Notes: a model not told the origin generated them from the sequence alone. Shown: positions 56,375-64,000, numbered from the stretch's first letter. The stretch is 64,000 nucleotides of DNA from Urinicoccus massiliensis (GCF_900120405.1 NZ_LT635492.1:453478-517477); one strand, 5' to 3'. Numbers and translations: made by a program.

Positions 56375-56612
56375 ATGAGGTTTTTACTGTTACATTTGGA
56401 ACCATACCCAACTTCCCAGACAAAGAATTGATGTCGTCTTCCAAGCCGTCTACGATAACGGCAATTAAAGAAACTTTTCTTTCCCTGTAAGGAATCCCCA
56501 TGCGACCAACAATCATGTCTTGGTAGTCATGTAGCAAGGAGTTTAATTGGTCAATATTTTCTGCTGTCTTTTGGTTAACAACAATGGATAAAATCGCAAT
56601 TTTATTTTCCAT
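56349..56612 (-). CDS. TM1266-family iron-only hydrogenase system putative regulator
   Basis: About 87 residues: MENKIAILSIVVNQKTAENI, then LLHDYQDMIVGRMGIPYRER and LIAVIVDGLEDDINSLSGKL. An ACT-like ferredoxin-fold protein found next to hydEFG in many anaerobes, proposed as a regulator. No metal-binding Cys. Start at 56612 has TTGGAGGAAATT before it. First gene of the tm1266-hydE-hydG-hydF operon. Confidence 0.92.
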   Translation of the reverse strand: MENKIAILSIVVNQKTAENIDQLNSLLHDYQDMIVGRMGIPYRERKVSLIAVIVDGLEDDINSLSGKLGMVPNVTVKTSYANTKDDR

Positions 56613-56676
56613 AATTTCCTCCAATCTAATAGATCCAGTAAGTCAGACTCCTAGTTTCATCAGAAAGTTCACCTTT

Positions 56677-56706
56677 ATTTTAACACTTATAGAAAAAAAT
56701 GTACAA
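56677..56706 (-). promoter_or_regulatory. Promoter of the hydrogenase maturation operon
   Basis: -35 TTGTAC (56701-56706), 18-bp spacer, -10 TAAAAT (56677-56682), about 65 bases before the first ATG. No other regulatory palindrome is clear in the leader. Confidence 0.65.
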
Positions 56707-56740
56707 TTTATAAAAAATTTCCTCCATTTTCCCTGGTGGC

Positions 56741-56776
56741 AAAAAAATTCCCTAAAAAGTAGCACTTTCTAGGGAA
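56741..56776 (-). terminator. Terminator of the flavodoxin gene
   Basis: Stem TTCCCTA-AAAGT / ACTTT-TAGGGAA with one mismatch and loop AGC, then TTTTTTT on the minus strand. Confidence 0.85.
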
Positions 56777-56782
56777 GCTTTT

Positions 56783-57274
56783 TTATTTTTCTGGAGTCAA
56801 GCCTTGAATCCAAGCTTCAACGTCTTCTTTTTCCAGAGACCGGTTCAATCTTTGGCCCCTTAAAATCTTAAGTCCGGGCCCATACTTTTCTTCCAGTCGG
56901 TCTTGGGCCTTATCTATTGGACTGCCTCCCGATGTGGCAAAGGGGACCACTTCCTTGCCTTTGAGGTCTTCCTCTTCCAGAAAATGGTCAATAATCCTGG
57001 GCTCGATGCCCCACCAGATGGGAAAACCTATAAAAATCCTCCCATAGTCTTCCAGGTCCACCGGCAATTTTTTATAAGCCGGCCTTGCCCCTTCATCTTT
57101 CATTTCCAAACTGGATCGAGAATCCGGATTTTTCCAGTCCAAATCTTCCTTGGTGTAGCTTTCTTGAGCCTCAAAGGGATAAGATTCACATCCCAAAATC
57201 CCTGCCAGGGCCTTGCCGGCCCATTCAGTTGTTCCACCACAGGAAAAATAAACCACCAAAGTATCTTTTTTCAT
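56783..57274 (-). CDS. Flavodoxin family protein (Flavodoxin_4-like)
   Basis: About 163 residues. FMN-phosphate loop VVYFSCGGTTEWAGKALA (with Cys and the TTEW pair of the Flavodoxin_4 type), the second flavin loop FIGFPIWWGIEPRIIDHFLE and FATSGGSPIDKAQDRL. Likely a soluble FMN electron carrier or reductase. The start at 57274 has AGAAGGTTTGG before it; eight upstream in-frame residues are possible but less likely. It may serve the redox metabolism next to the hydrogenase genes. Confidence 0.87.
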   Translation of the reverse strand: MKKDTLVVYFSCGGTTEWAGKALAGILGCESYPFEAQESYTKEDLDWKNPDSRSSLEMKDEGARPAYKKLPVDLEDYGRIFIGFPIWWGIEPRIIDHFLEEEDLKGKEVVPFATSGGSPIDKAQDRLEEKYGPGLKILRGQRLNRSLEKEDVEAWIQGLTPEK

Positions 57275-57349
57275 CCAAACCTTCTTTCTTTTAGCCAATA
57301 TAAAAAGAAGACAAGAGCTCCCGCCCTTGCCTCCTAGTCTTTTTGTATT

Positions 57350-57838
57350 TTACCTTTTTCCTAATCCACTGTCTACTTTCAACAAGGCTGCCTTGTCATT
57401 GCCAACAAATTTAACTAAGTCAATTAGGTCTCTAAAGCTTTCTTCTTCTTCAACTTGTTCATCGACAAATTTTCTCAAGAAGTTTTCTGTTGCATATTGC
57501 TTTTCTGCCATAGCCAGGTCCAGAATTTCTGAAATGCTCTTTGTAATCATTTGTTCATGTTTATAGGCTGCTTCAAGAACTTCTAACAAGTCTTTGTAGT
57601 CAGTTTTTTGGCCTTCAACCTTTTCCAAAATAACCTTTCCGTCCATGGATTTAACATGTTGGATAAAGGCTTCAGCATGTTCCAATTCTTCTTGTGTTTG
57701 CTTGGTCATCCAGGAAGAAGCTCCTCTTAATCCTGCATCATCCAGATAAATCCGCATGCCATTGTAAACATAGGCTGCTTCATATTCTTTTCTAATTTGA
57801 TCATTTAAAGCTTTTTCTAATTTTTTACTTAATTTCAT
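57350..57838 (-). CDS. Ferritin-like iron storage protein 1
   Basis: About 162 residues. Four-helix bundle of the bacterial ferritin family: MKLSKKLEKALNDQIRKEYE, then AAYVYNGMRIYLDDAG, the ferroxidase ExxH in QEELEHAEAFIQHV, the third-helix EQMITKSISEILDLA and the C-helix ENFLRKFVDEQVEEEE with conserved Glu and Gln. Oxidises and stores iron in a 24-mer. Paralogous to the next gene, with the start set at the shared MKLSKKL. Possible weak terminator after it. Confidence 0.93.
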   Translation of the reverse strand: MKLSKKLEKALNDQIRKEYEAAYVYNGMRIYLDDAGLRGASSWMTKQTQEELEHAEAFIQHVKSMDGKVILEKVEGQKTDYKDLLEVLEAAYKHEQMITKSISEILDLAMAEKQYATENFLRKFVDEQVEEEESFRDLIDLVKFVGNDKAALLKVDSGLGKR

Positions 57839-57886
57839 AATTTCATTCTCCCTTTCAATCAATCGGCATTCTGACAAGATACTTAT

Positions 57887-58384
57887 TTATTCTTGTCCCC
57901 TTTGGCCCAAATAGCTATCTACTTGGAACATCGCTGCCTTATCTTTCCCGGCCAGTTCAAACAATTGGAGGACATCTCTAAAATTCTCTTCCTCTTCCAC
58001 TTGCTCGTCCACATAGGTCCTTAGGAAATTTTCAGCAGCATAGTTCTTTTCTTTAATGGCCAAGGCCAAGATTTCTTCAATGCTTTTTGTAATTTCTTTT
58101 TCATGGACTAGGCCAGCCTCCCAAACAGAAGCTAGACCATCATACTTTGTGGTTTCCGCTTGGATTCCAGCCAATTCAACTTGTCCATCTAGGGACTTGA
58201 TAAATTGGATAAAATCCTCAGCATGTTGGATTTCTTCTTTTGTCTGCAGGGTCATCCAGTGGGTGGCCCCGGGAACACCGAAGTCGTCTAAATAAATCCG
58301 CATGCCGTTATATTTATAGGCTGCCTCATATTCCATGGCTACTTGTTTATTTAATGCTTTTTCTAATTTCTTACTTAACTTCAT
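57887..58384 (-). CDS. Ferritin-like iron storage protein 2
   Basis: 165 residues with the same layout as ferritin 1: MKLSKKLEKALNKQVAMEYE, AAYKYNGMRIYLDDFG, KEEIQHAEDFIQFI, EKEITKSIEEILALAIKE and ENFLRTYVDEQVEEEE. All ferroxidase ligands visible in ferritin 1 are kept here. The two genes are in tandem, 48 bases apart, pointing to local duplication. GGAGGGATGG lies before the ATG. Confidence 0.93.
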   Translation of the reverse strand: MKLSKKLEKALNKQVAMEYEAAYKYNGMRIYLDDFGVPGATHWMTLQTKEEIQHAEDFIQFIKSLDGQVELAGIQAETTKYDGLASVWEAGLVHEKEITKSIEEILALAIKEKNYAAENFLRTYVDEQVEEEENFRDVLQLFELAGKDKAAMFQVDSYLGQRGQE

Positions 58385-58459
58385 TCCATCCCTCCCTCTT
58401 TTTCTTTAATCTTATTACTACCCAAAGGGAGTCCACTTTAACCAAAAATCCTGGATTTT

Positions 58460-59710
58460 TTATAAATTCTTCTTGATCCATTCCCCTTCTTTAATAATCA
58501 TGTCCATGTTTTCTGGGGAGACATTGCGGATGTTGTCCAGGGGGTTCTTACTTAAAACCAAAATGTCAGCAGACTTTCCAGCTTCAACAGTTCCTGTAAC
58601 CTGGTCCACCTTAAGCATCTCAGCCCCGGTTTTTGTCGCCGCAACCAGGGTGTCCATAATGGGAATTTTTGCCTTTTCTACAAAAGATACCATCTCACCA
58701 ATAGCGGTCGTTCCATAAGGAGTCAAGCTTGAGCAGAAGGAGTCCGACCCAATGGTTAGGCCAATTTTTTTCTTGGCGGCCTTTCTCAGGTTGGCATAAA
58801 CCCGGTTTAATTCCTTTTCTACCACCGTATCCCCCTCGTAAAAGTCATGGACAGCCGGGTCGTAGGGTGGAGCATAGGACTTAAACCATTCGTTTAAAAA
58901 TTGAATGGTGGGGCAAAAATAAATACCCTTTTCAGCCATAATATCCAGACACTCATCATTGAGAGTTTGTCCGTGGATGATTAAGTGGACCCCTGCCTTG
59001 GCAGAATCCAGAGCACCGCCATAGCCTTCCGCATGACTCCAAACGGGAATCCCCACCATCTTACACTCATCCACTACCGCCTTAATTTCTTCAAAGGTAT
59101 AGTGCTGGTCCAGCTTTTGGTCCCAGCGCCAAATGCCTCCACCTGTGGACCAAATTTTAATGGCATCGGGATTGTCTCTTAGCCGTCTTCGAACGGCCTT
59201 TCTTAATTCCCAAGGGCCATCCACCCTTTCTGCCCAGGGGTGGGAATTTTCATTATAGGCCAGGGGAAGTTCGTGGCTATCCCCATGGCCGGCTGTCCGA
59301 CAAAAACCCCGGCCTGTCGCCACAATGCGAGGGCCCTGCATGACTCCGGCTTCCACCATATTGCGAATATGGATGCCATTGTAGGAAATTTCCCCAACAG
59401 TGGTAAGTCCCCTTTCCAAGCACTCATGAGCCTGTTGGACTGCAACCACTGTTTTTTGTACCGGATGCTCAAAAACCCAATCCCGGTCATTGTCCGTTAA
59501 GTTACCTGAAAAATGCAGGTGGGTGTCAATCAAGCCCGGAAGAATGGTCTTTCCCTTTAGGTCGATTTCCAAATACTTGTCCCGGTCAAAATCCCGGCTG
59601 GGGCCGGCATAAGTTATGGTTTTTCCTTCAACAATCACCATTCCGTCCCGGATGGGGTCTTGGCCATTTCCGTCAATTAACAATCCATGATTTAATACAT
59701 AAGAATTCAT
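58460..59710 (-). CDS. Amidohydrolase-superfamily metal-dependent hydrolase (imidazolonepropionase/prolidase-like)
   Basis: 416 residues. TIM-barrel metal site: GLIDTHLHFSGN (HxH), a Lys in PDAIKIWSTGGG (carboxylysine position), His in VWSHAEGYGGALDSAKAGVH and LIIHG, and the Asp in LTIGSDSF. The N- and C-terminal beta-sandwich parts (GKTITYAGPSRDFD; GKSADILVLSKNP) frame it. Related enzymes cleave dipeptides with C-terminal Pro or imidazolone rings; the substrate here is unknown. A TATAAT at 59737-59742 may be its -10 box. Confidence 0.85.
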   Translation of the reverse strand: MNSYVLNHGLLIDGNGQDPIRDGMVIVEGKTITYAGPSRDFDRDKYLEIDLKGKTILPGLIDTHLHFSGNLTDNDRDWVFEHPVQKTVVAVQQAHECLERGLTTVGEISYNGIHIRNMVEAGVMQGPRIVATGRGFCRTAGHGDSHELPLAYNENSHPWAERVDGPWELRKAVRRRLRDNPDAIKIWSTGGGIWRWDQKLDQHYTFEEIKAVVDECKMVGIPVWSHAEGYGGALDSAKAGVHLIIHGQTLNDECLDIMAEKGIYFCPTIQFLNEWFKSYAPPYDPAVHDFYEGDTVVEKELNRVYANLRKAAKKKIGLTIGSDSFCSSLTPYGTTAIGEMVSFVEKAKIPIMDTLVAATKTGAEMLKVDQVTGTVEAGKSADILVLSKNPLDNIRNVSPENMDMIIKEGEWIKKNL

Positions 59711-59756
59711 TCCAGCCTCCTTTATTTTCTCTTCTTATTATAACACAGTCTTTCCA

Positions 59757-59784
59757 ATTAAAAAAAAGCCGCCTAGGCAGCTTT
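59757..59784 (-). terminator. Terminator of the YwaF-like gene
   Basis: Stem AAAGC-GCC / GGC-GCTTT with loop TA, over the TAG stop codon (59773-59775), followed by a T run on the minus strand. Confidence 0.75.
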
Positions 59785-60537
59785 CTTTTCTTTCCATTGA
59801 GACCATTTAACAGCAAGCTCTTCCTTGTTGAGAAAAATCCAATGGACCAGGACGATAAATAAATTGTAGGCCAAAAAGATCAGGGCATGGTAAAAAATCC
59901 GAGGCATGCTTTCCAAACTCCCAGTTAAGATGGGGCTGGCTGACAAGTAGGCATAGTTTGTGTCAAAAAATTTGTTGGCAAAGAGGCAAAGGATTAAAAA
60001 CAAGTTTACAAAGGCCAGGCTGAAATTCAAATCATGTTGGTTGAATTGGTACTGGTCCACCCCTAAAAAGTAAACAGAGGCCCAAAAGATTGAAAAGTGT
60101 GTTAAAAAGTAATTGAAATTGGTGATGTGGGGCCAGGAATAGGCCATAAGGTCGGGAAGAATCATGGGAAGGATCCCCCCAATTAAGCCCCAGTAAATCG
60201 TAATTCCCTTAAAGGCTTCCTTCTTACTAATAAGGGCCAACAAGGCTGTCCAAAGAGCCATGCGGCAGGTGTAAAGAGGGAGACCTGAAGCCAGACCATC
60301 GGTCCGGATAAAAAAGGAAAAATAAAGAAAGGTCACTTGGTGGAAGAGGATCATGGCAATCAAGACTCCCCGAATCCGAGCATCTAAAGTCTTATTGGTC
60401 CGAATGGCTTGCCTGTTTCGATAAATCCACCGAGCCCCTAGAAACATCATCAGGATTAGGACAATATGTAACCAGCTGAAGGCTTGAAAATGAAAACCAT
60501 CCTCCTGGGCACGAAATAATTCTTTAAGTAGCTGCAT
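59773..60537 (-). CDS. YwaF / TIGR02206-type integral membrane protein
   Basis: 254 residues with about seven membrane helices. The N-terminal FSWLHIVLILMMFLGARWIY, the GLPLYTCRMALWTALLALIS segment (Pro-Leu-Tyr-x-Cys), and HITNFNYFLTHFSIFWASVY match the TIGR02206 family exemplified by Bacillus YwaF. The family has no known function. Last residues are basic and cytoplasmic. AAAGGAGTTCGT precedes the ATG. Confidence 0.8.
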   Translation of the reverse strand: MQLLKELFRAQEDGFHFQAFSWLHIVLILMMFLGARWIYRNRQAIRTNKTLDARIRGVLIAMILFHQVTFLYFSFFIRTDGLASGLPLYTCRMALWTALLALISKKEAFKGITIYWGLIGGILPMILPDLMAYSWPHITNFNYFLTHFSIFWASVYFLGVDQYQFNQHDLNFSLAFVNLFLILCLFANKFFDTNYAYLSASPILTGSLESMPRIFYHALIFLAYNLFIVLVHWIFLNKEELAVKWSQWKEKKAA

Positions 60538-60698
60538 ACGAACTCCTTTCGTTTTTCTACACTATTATTTTACACAGGATAAGGCCTAAAATCCAGCTTC
60601 TTTTCCCGGGCAATAGTAAAAATTCGTCTAAAGTTTTTTTAAATCTTTTCGATTTTTCCAATAAATGTGTTAGGATAAAAGAAAACAAGGAGGTCACT

Positions 60699-61601
60699 AT
60701 GTACGGAGCAATTGAAGCGGGAGGAACGAAATTTAACCTGTCCCTGGCCAATGACCGGGGAAAAATCATCAAGGAAAAGACCCTTGCCACAGGCAGTCCC
60801 CAAGAGGTCCTAGACCAAATCATTTCTTTTTACCGGAAAAATCCTGTCCAGGCTCTGGGAGTGGGTCTTTTTGGTCCTGTGGACTTGGACCCAAGCCGGG
60901 AAACTTTTGGCTGTCTTTTAAAGACCCCCAAGGAGGCCTGGAGAAATTATCCCTTTTATAAAAAACTCAGCCAGGCCCTTCCTGGGACCAAGCTGGCCCT
61001 GGATACAGATGTCAATGTAGCCGGCCTGGGTGAATATTACCTGGGCAATGGTCTGGGAAAAAAATCCCTCCTGTACTTAACCATAGGTACCGGGATTGGC
61101 GGAGGCTATATCTTAAAGGGCCGTCCCCTTCAAGGTTTGTCCCACCCAGAAATGGGCCACATCCTTCTAAGACCCCACCCCCAAGATTCCTTCTCCGGCA
61201 CCTGTCCCTACCACGACTATTGCCTGGAAGGAATGGCTGCCGGCCCCAGCATCTATGGCCGCTATAAAAAATTTGGCCAAGACTTAGATCCTAATCATGA
61301 AGCTTGGACCTTCCTGGCCTATTATTTGGCCCAGGCCCTTGTATCCTATACCGTGGTCTTGCGGCCGGACCAAATTACCCTAGGTGGCGGTGTCATGCAC
61401 AGCCCCAACCTCTTAACCAGGGTCAGGGAAAACTTCTCTGACCTCTTCCACAACTACCTGGACCTTCCTCCCCTGGAAGACTACATCAAGCCCCCCCGGC
61501 TAAAGGACCGATCGGGAATTTTCGGCGCCCTTCTTTTAGTCCTGGACGAAAATACAAAAAAGCAGCTTATCCTGGATAGCGACCTGGAGAGAGAAAATTA
61601 A
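60699..61601 (+). CDS. ROK-family sugar kinase (fructokinase-like)
   Basis: 300 residues. N-terminal phosphate loop YGAIEAGGTKFNLSLAN, sugar/catalytic region LALDTDVNVAGLGEYYLGNG (Asp base) and GTGIGGGYILKG, then the zinc motif HPEMGHILLRPHPQDSFSGT and CPYHDYCLEGMAAGPS. The zinc pattern and LGGGVMHSPNLL favour a fructokinase/ScrK or mannokinase of the GmuE type. AAGGAGGTCACT precedes the ATG. Plus strand, divergent from the YwaF-like gene. The reverse-strand reading over its start is a shadow. Confidence 0.9.
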   Translation: MYGAIEAGGTKFNLSLANDRGKIIKEKTLATGSPQEVLDQIISFYRKNPVQALGVGLFGPVDLDPSRETFGCLLKTPKEAWRNYPFYKKLSQALPGTKLALDTDVNVAGLGEYYLGNGLGKKSLLYLTIGTGIGGGYILKGRPLQGLSHPEMGHILLRPHPQDSFSGTCPYHDYCLEGMAAGPSIYGRYKKFGQDLDPNHEAWTFLAYYLAQALVSYTVVLRPDQITLGGGVMHSPNLLTRVRENFSDLFHNYLDLPPLEDYIKPPRLKDRSGIFGALLLVLDENTKKQLILDSDLEREN

Positions 61602-61634
61602 TCCTCTCCAGGTCGGTCCTGGCAAGCTGCTTTT
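61556..61634. terminator. Bidirectional terminator over the ends of the ROK and C39-peptidase genes
   Basis: Outer stem AAAAGCAGCTT (61558-61568) / AAGCTGCTTTT (61624-61634) and inner stem GACCTGGAGAG (61581-61591) / CTCTCCAGGTC (61604-61614), A and T runs on either side. It includes the ROK stop codon and the last codon of the convergent gene. Confidence 0.85.
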
Positions 61635-62448
61635 ATTTTCTTATGGCCCAGACATTTTTTATCTGGCTCCGAATCCTAGGCAGTTGCCAATGGAGCTTGG
61701 AGTTTCGCACACTATTGGGGTCATTGATAATCAACCGCCCCTGGTCATCCAGGCCTGCAATGGCCACCATATGAGAAGTAGAAGTAAAATTTCCCCTCCG
61801 CAGGCTAGCCACAAGATAGGCTCCCTGGTTTAATTGGTCTTGGATTTGGTCCACGGGAATGGACGCCACTTCCAGCGAATAATCCCGGGCCAGACCATCA
61901 AAAACCTCCCAAGAGCTATAGCCATCCTTCAGGTAGCCATTTTCTATCATGTAGCTGGCCACATGGTCCGGGTCCGTCTGAATACCAAGCCCCTCTAAAA
62001 CCATGGCTATGGAGCTGGGGCCACATCCATGGGTGGCCATAATCCCCCTACTAAAGGCATGGTAGCCCCACCGCCGGTCCCATTGGGCATAATAGGGCAA
62101 GGGAGAATCCACAGAAAAATCCTGGGACGTCTTGGCCAAAGAAGGATTGTCCTCTAAAAAGCCCAAAACAAAGGGCCTAGCTTCCTTTTCACAAGCTGCA
62201 AGCTTTAAGAGCTTGTCAGGTAAAACTTCCTTTTGTTGGTAAATTTTTTCTGCATCCGGGTCTTGGGAAGCCTCTTCTTGCAAAAGATTTACATAGGTCT
62301 CTCTCTGGTCCAGGTCTCCCAGACTTGGGCTGGAAGATAGGGTTAAGTCCTTATTACCCAGCTTGTATTCCTGGTGGGTTGCCAGTAAAAAGCCACCGCC
62401 AATAAGGAGAAGGACCAGTAGAAAAAGTCTCCTTAAAAATTTTTTCAT
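61633..62448 (-). CDS. Secreted or anchored C39-like cysteine peptidase
   Basis: About 271 residues. N-terminal membrane anchor (LRRLFLLVLLLIGGGFLLA), a linker, then a C39_2-type papain-like domain: LPYYAQWDRRWGYHAF, catalytic Cys in THGCGPSSIAMVLEGLGI, then ASLRRGNFTSTSHMVAIAG with the catalytic His in HMV and the Asp in LIINDPNS. Probably an outside-facing peptidase with unknown substrate. The start at 62448 has TAGGTGATAGAT before it. It converges on the ROK gene at a shared terminator. Confidence 0.87.
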   Translation of the reverse strand: MKKFLRRLFLLVLLLIGGGFLLATHQEYKLGNKDLTLSSSPSLGDLDQRETYVNLLQEEASQDPDAEKIYQQKEVLPDKLLKLAACEKEARPFVLGFLEDNPSLAKTSQDFSVDSPLPYYAQWDRRWGYHAFSRGIMATHGCGPSSIAMVLEGLGIQTDPDHVASYMIENGYLKDGYSSWEVFDGLARDYSLEVASIPVDQIQDQLNQGAYLVASLRRGNFTSTSHMVAIAGLDDQGRLIINDPNSVRNSKLHWQLPRIRSQIKNVWAIRK

Positions 62449-62528
62449 ATCTATCACCTAGAAAAATTATAGCAGGGGATTCTTAAGAAAAAATTACAGG
62501 TCTTTAAAGGACTTCTTAAATTATAAAA

Positions 62529-63068
62529 TTATTGAACTTGGATGCCTTGGTCTAGCAAGTCTTGCAAATTTTTTTCATGGTCTTCTTGGTCAATATAGCC
62601 CAAGAGATCTTTTAAGACAATGACCTCCCGGCCGGCCTTTTTAAAGTCCAAGGCCGTTTCTCTGACACAATATTCACTGGCAATCCCCGCCAGGTAAATA
62701 GGCCCTTCCAGGTCATCCCGCAAGAGATGGCCCAGGTCATTTTCCGCATCAAAGGCAGAATACTCTTCCCGGTCCTTGTCCCTGCCCTTGTAGTAGGATC
62801 GGTTGATATCCGCCGGATATTTTGTTTGACTAAACTTTTCATGAACCTTAGCCCCATCAGTATCAGCCACACAATGAGCTGGCCAAAGTCCCCCTTGGTC
62901 CTTAAAACTACAGTGGTCTGTAGGGTGGAAGTCCAGACTATAAAAAACCTTTAAATCATCATGGTCTTTTAAAAAATCCACAATGGCATCCACAGTTTCT
63001 TCCCCATTGACTGCTGCCAGGGCACCATGGACAAAATCATTTTGACAATCGATAATTACTAAATTCAT
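62529..63068 (-). CDS. pncA: Nicotinamidase
   Basis: 179 residues. Asp in VIIDCQNDFVHGALA, metal-binding SLDFHPTDHCSF (Asp-His-His), Lys in SYYKGRDKDREEYSAF, and Cys in LAGIASEYCVRETALDF. This is the full Zn/Asp-Lys-Cys set of PncA, unlike the isochorismatase-type hydrolase at 7263-7817. It converts nicotinamide to nicotinate in NAD salvage. CTAGGAGGATGGG precedes the ATG. It directly follows the PgeF gene. Confidence 0.94.
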   Translation of the reverse strand: MNLVIIDCQNDFVHGALAAVNGEETVDAIVDFLKDHDDLKVFYSLDFHPTDHCSFKDQGGLWPAHCVADTDGAKVHEKFSQTKYPADINRSYYKGRDKDREEYSAFDAENDLGHLLRDDLEGPIYLAGIASEYCVRETALDFKKAGREVIVLKDLLGYIDQEDHEKNLQDLLDQGIQVQ

Positions 63069-63077
63069 CCCATCCTC

Positions 63078-63803
63078 CTAGTCTTTCATCATAACAATCA
63101 TAGAATTTAAGCCATAGTCCGCCCCATCTCGACGGGCTGAATGAAGGTCCTTGGACCGGTAGGTCGACACCGGACAAATCTCGATTTTTTCCTTCTTGAT
63201 GCCCCCTTCTAAAAGGATGGCCTCATTGGCTCCTAAAAGGTCCAAGTGGTACTTGTCCCCCTTTTGATAAAAAAAGTCATCCCGCTTGGCAAAATCCTCA
63301 AAAGCCTGGTAGACTTCTGGCCCCACCTCGTAACTTTCCTGGTCAATACTGGGGCCGATATAGGCATAGATATCCTCCGGCGAAGAAGAAAAATCCTTGA
63401 CCATCCGGTCCAGGGCCAGAGCAGCAATCTTTCCTGCTGTCCCCCGCCAACCAGAATGGACCAGGGCCAAAACCCCCTTCTTGAGGTCATAGAGGACCAC
63501 CGGTGAACAATCTGCAAACTTCACCAATAAGGCAACTTCCTTCTTATCCGTAATTAAACCATCCGTATTGTAAAAAATTTTCCCATAGACAAAGTCCTGG
63601 CCATTTTCCCCATCACAATATTGGATATTGAGAGAATGGTCTTGGTAGCCTGTGTAAATCATCTTGGGGACAGCCCCCAGGTCATTGCACAAGTCAAAAA
63701 CATAGTGTTTGACCTTCTTGCCCTCTTTTTTATAGGACATAGAAAATTTTTTCCCACTAATATAAGTTAAAAGCCCTTGGCTTTCCAAAAGTTTTGAACG
63801 CAT
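63078..63803 (-). CDS. PgeF/YfiH-type purine nucleoside phosphorylase-like protein (multicopper polyphenol oxidase fold)
   Basis: 241 residues. Conserved core: VKFADCSPVVLYDLKKGVLA, then VHSGWRGTAGKI, YIGPSIDQESYEVG and ICPVSTYRSKDLHSARRDG, which together give the His/Cys metal site. YfiH/LACC1-type proteins have been assigned purine nucleoside phosphorylase, adenosine deaminase and cell-wall quality roles. Its location two genes from an envelope peptidase fits but does not prove the last. AAAGGATCGAAAACA precedes the ATG. Confidence 0.9.
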   Translation of the reverse strand: MRSKLLESQGLLTYISGKKFSMSYKKEGKKVKHYVFDLCNDLGAVPKMIYTGYQDHSLNIQYCDGENGQDFVYGKIFYNTDGLITDKKEVALLVKFADCSPVVLYDLKKGVLALVHSGWRGTAGKIAALALDRMVKDFSSSPEDIYAYIGPSIDQESYEVGPEVYQAFEDFAKRDDFFYQKGDKYHLDLLGANEAILLEGGIKKEKIEICPVSTYRSKDLHSARRDGADYGLNSMIVMMKD

Positions 63804-63900
63804 TGTTTTCGATCCTTTCTTTACTCATTCCCTATAATGATACCCGAAAAGGGCCAGCTATAACAAGGTCTTAAAAGCTTCTTGTTTAATAAAATAAAGA

Positions 63901-63928
63901 GACAGACCCCTAAACCTGGGCCTGTCCC
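63901..63928 (-). terminator. Probable terminator of the gene running off the right edge
   Basis: Stem GACAG-CCC / GGG-CTGTC with one mismatch and loop CTAAACCT, followed by a T-rich tract on the minus strand. Nothing else is seen between 63804 and 63900. Confidence 0.6.
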
Positions 63929-63946
63929 ATTAAAAAAATCTATTTT

Positions 63947-64000
63947 CTACTTTTTTCTAGTAAAAATACTCAGTAGACCTATTGGAATAAAAAATAGAAT
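63947..64000 (-). CDS. C-terminal 17 residues of a membrane or surface protein, cut by the window edge
   Basis: The minus-strand frame ending at TAG (63947-63949) reads ILFFIPIGLLSIFTRKK: a hydrophobic stretch followed by a basic end, as in a membrane-protein C-terminus or a sortase-anchored protein tail. A terminator follows. The protein cannot be identified from the fragment. Confidence 0.4.
   Translation of the reverse strand: MLFFIPIGLLSIFTRKK

Noticed and set aside
57308-57341. Weak inverted repeat AAGAC...GTCTT as a terminator for ferritin 1
   Set aside because: Only a 5-bp outer stem with a long irregular interior; too weak to list as a feature.
59203-59490. 95-residue alternative frame inside the amidohydrolase
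   Set aside because: It has no start signal and covers the metal-binding region of the real gene.
60557-60823. Minus-strand ORF of 88 residues covering the ROK gene start
   Set aside because: It overlaps the plus-strand ROK start, its promoter and ribosome site, and has no recognisable domain; it is a shadow.

Overview
The window is an ordinary chromosomal stretch from an anaerobic, low-to-moderate GC Firmicute. The best guess is a non-sporulating Tissierellia/Peptoniphilaceae-type Gram-positive anaerobic coccus. This rests on the gene set (Rnf complex, FeFe-hydrogenase maturases, PEP synthase, two ferritins, Fur-type regulator, no respiratory genes), strong AGGAGG ribosome sites, several TTG starts and Bacillus/Clostridium gene orders. 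The genus is inferred, not proven. No insertion sequence, prophage, CRISPR array, rRNA or plasmid gene was seen.

Layout: 1-581 is the N-terminal part of a CapA-like lipoprotein; 701-3061 is ppsA. 3109-7226 is a tight minus-strand run of nucleic acid and phosphoesterase genes (yhaO-like, yhaN-like, metallophosphoesterase, CYTH). 7263-10846 holds ybaK, phosphoglucomutase, a degenerate PfkB-like protein and an isochorismatase-fold hydrolase. A plus-strand Fur-family gene with a candidate 26-aa membrane peptide follows. 11640-27343 is the classic housekeeping block glmU-prs-pth-mfd-prsA-mazG-hup-rqcP-divIC-yabR-tilS-hpt-ftsH (read from high to low coordinates). It resembles the Bacillus subtilis order with the sporulation genes missing. 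27568-29945 is a polar amino acid ABC importer preceded by a candidate Ser-His-Trp leader peptide.

30066-39723 is a cell-envelope and DNA-repair string read ftsE-ftsX-M23 hydrolase-ctpA-uvrB-uvrA-L,D-transpeptidase. FtsEX probably drives the M23 hydrolase. A striking palindrome separates ftsE from the divergent folate cyclo-ligase gene, which is followed by a CofE-fold gene. 41763-46803 is rnfCDGEAB, a ferredoxin:NAD oxidoreductase that pumps ions. Next come a structured intergenic region, tRNA-Leu(GAG) abutting an oligopeptide-binding lipoprotein gene, coaE, polA and a macro-domain gene. 52767-56612 carries the FeFe-hydrogenase maturation genes tm1266-hydE-hydG-hydF without a hydrogenase. 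After this lie a flavodoxin, two tandem ferritins, an amidohydrolase, a YwaF-type membrane protein, a plus-strand ROK kinase, a C39-like peptidase, nicotinamidase and a PgeF/YfiH protein. The last 54 bases are the C-terminal end of a membrane or surface protein.

The most unusual points are the 27-codon leader ORF before the ABC importer (29862-29945), the palindromic divergent promoter at 39735-39781, the 92-bp inverted-repeat element at 47041-47132, the tRNA that starts on the last base of a stop codon, the PfkB homologue that lost its catalytic motif, and terminators built over stop codons. All functional statements are from reading the sequence; no database search was run.
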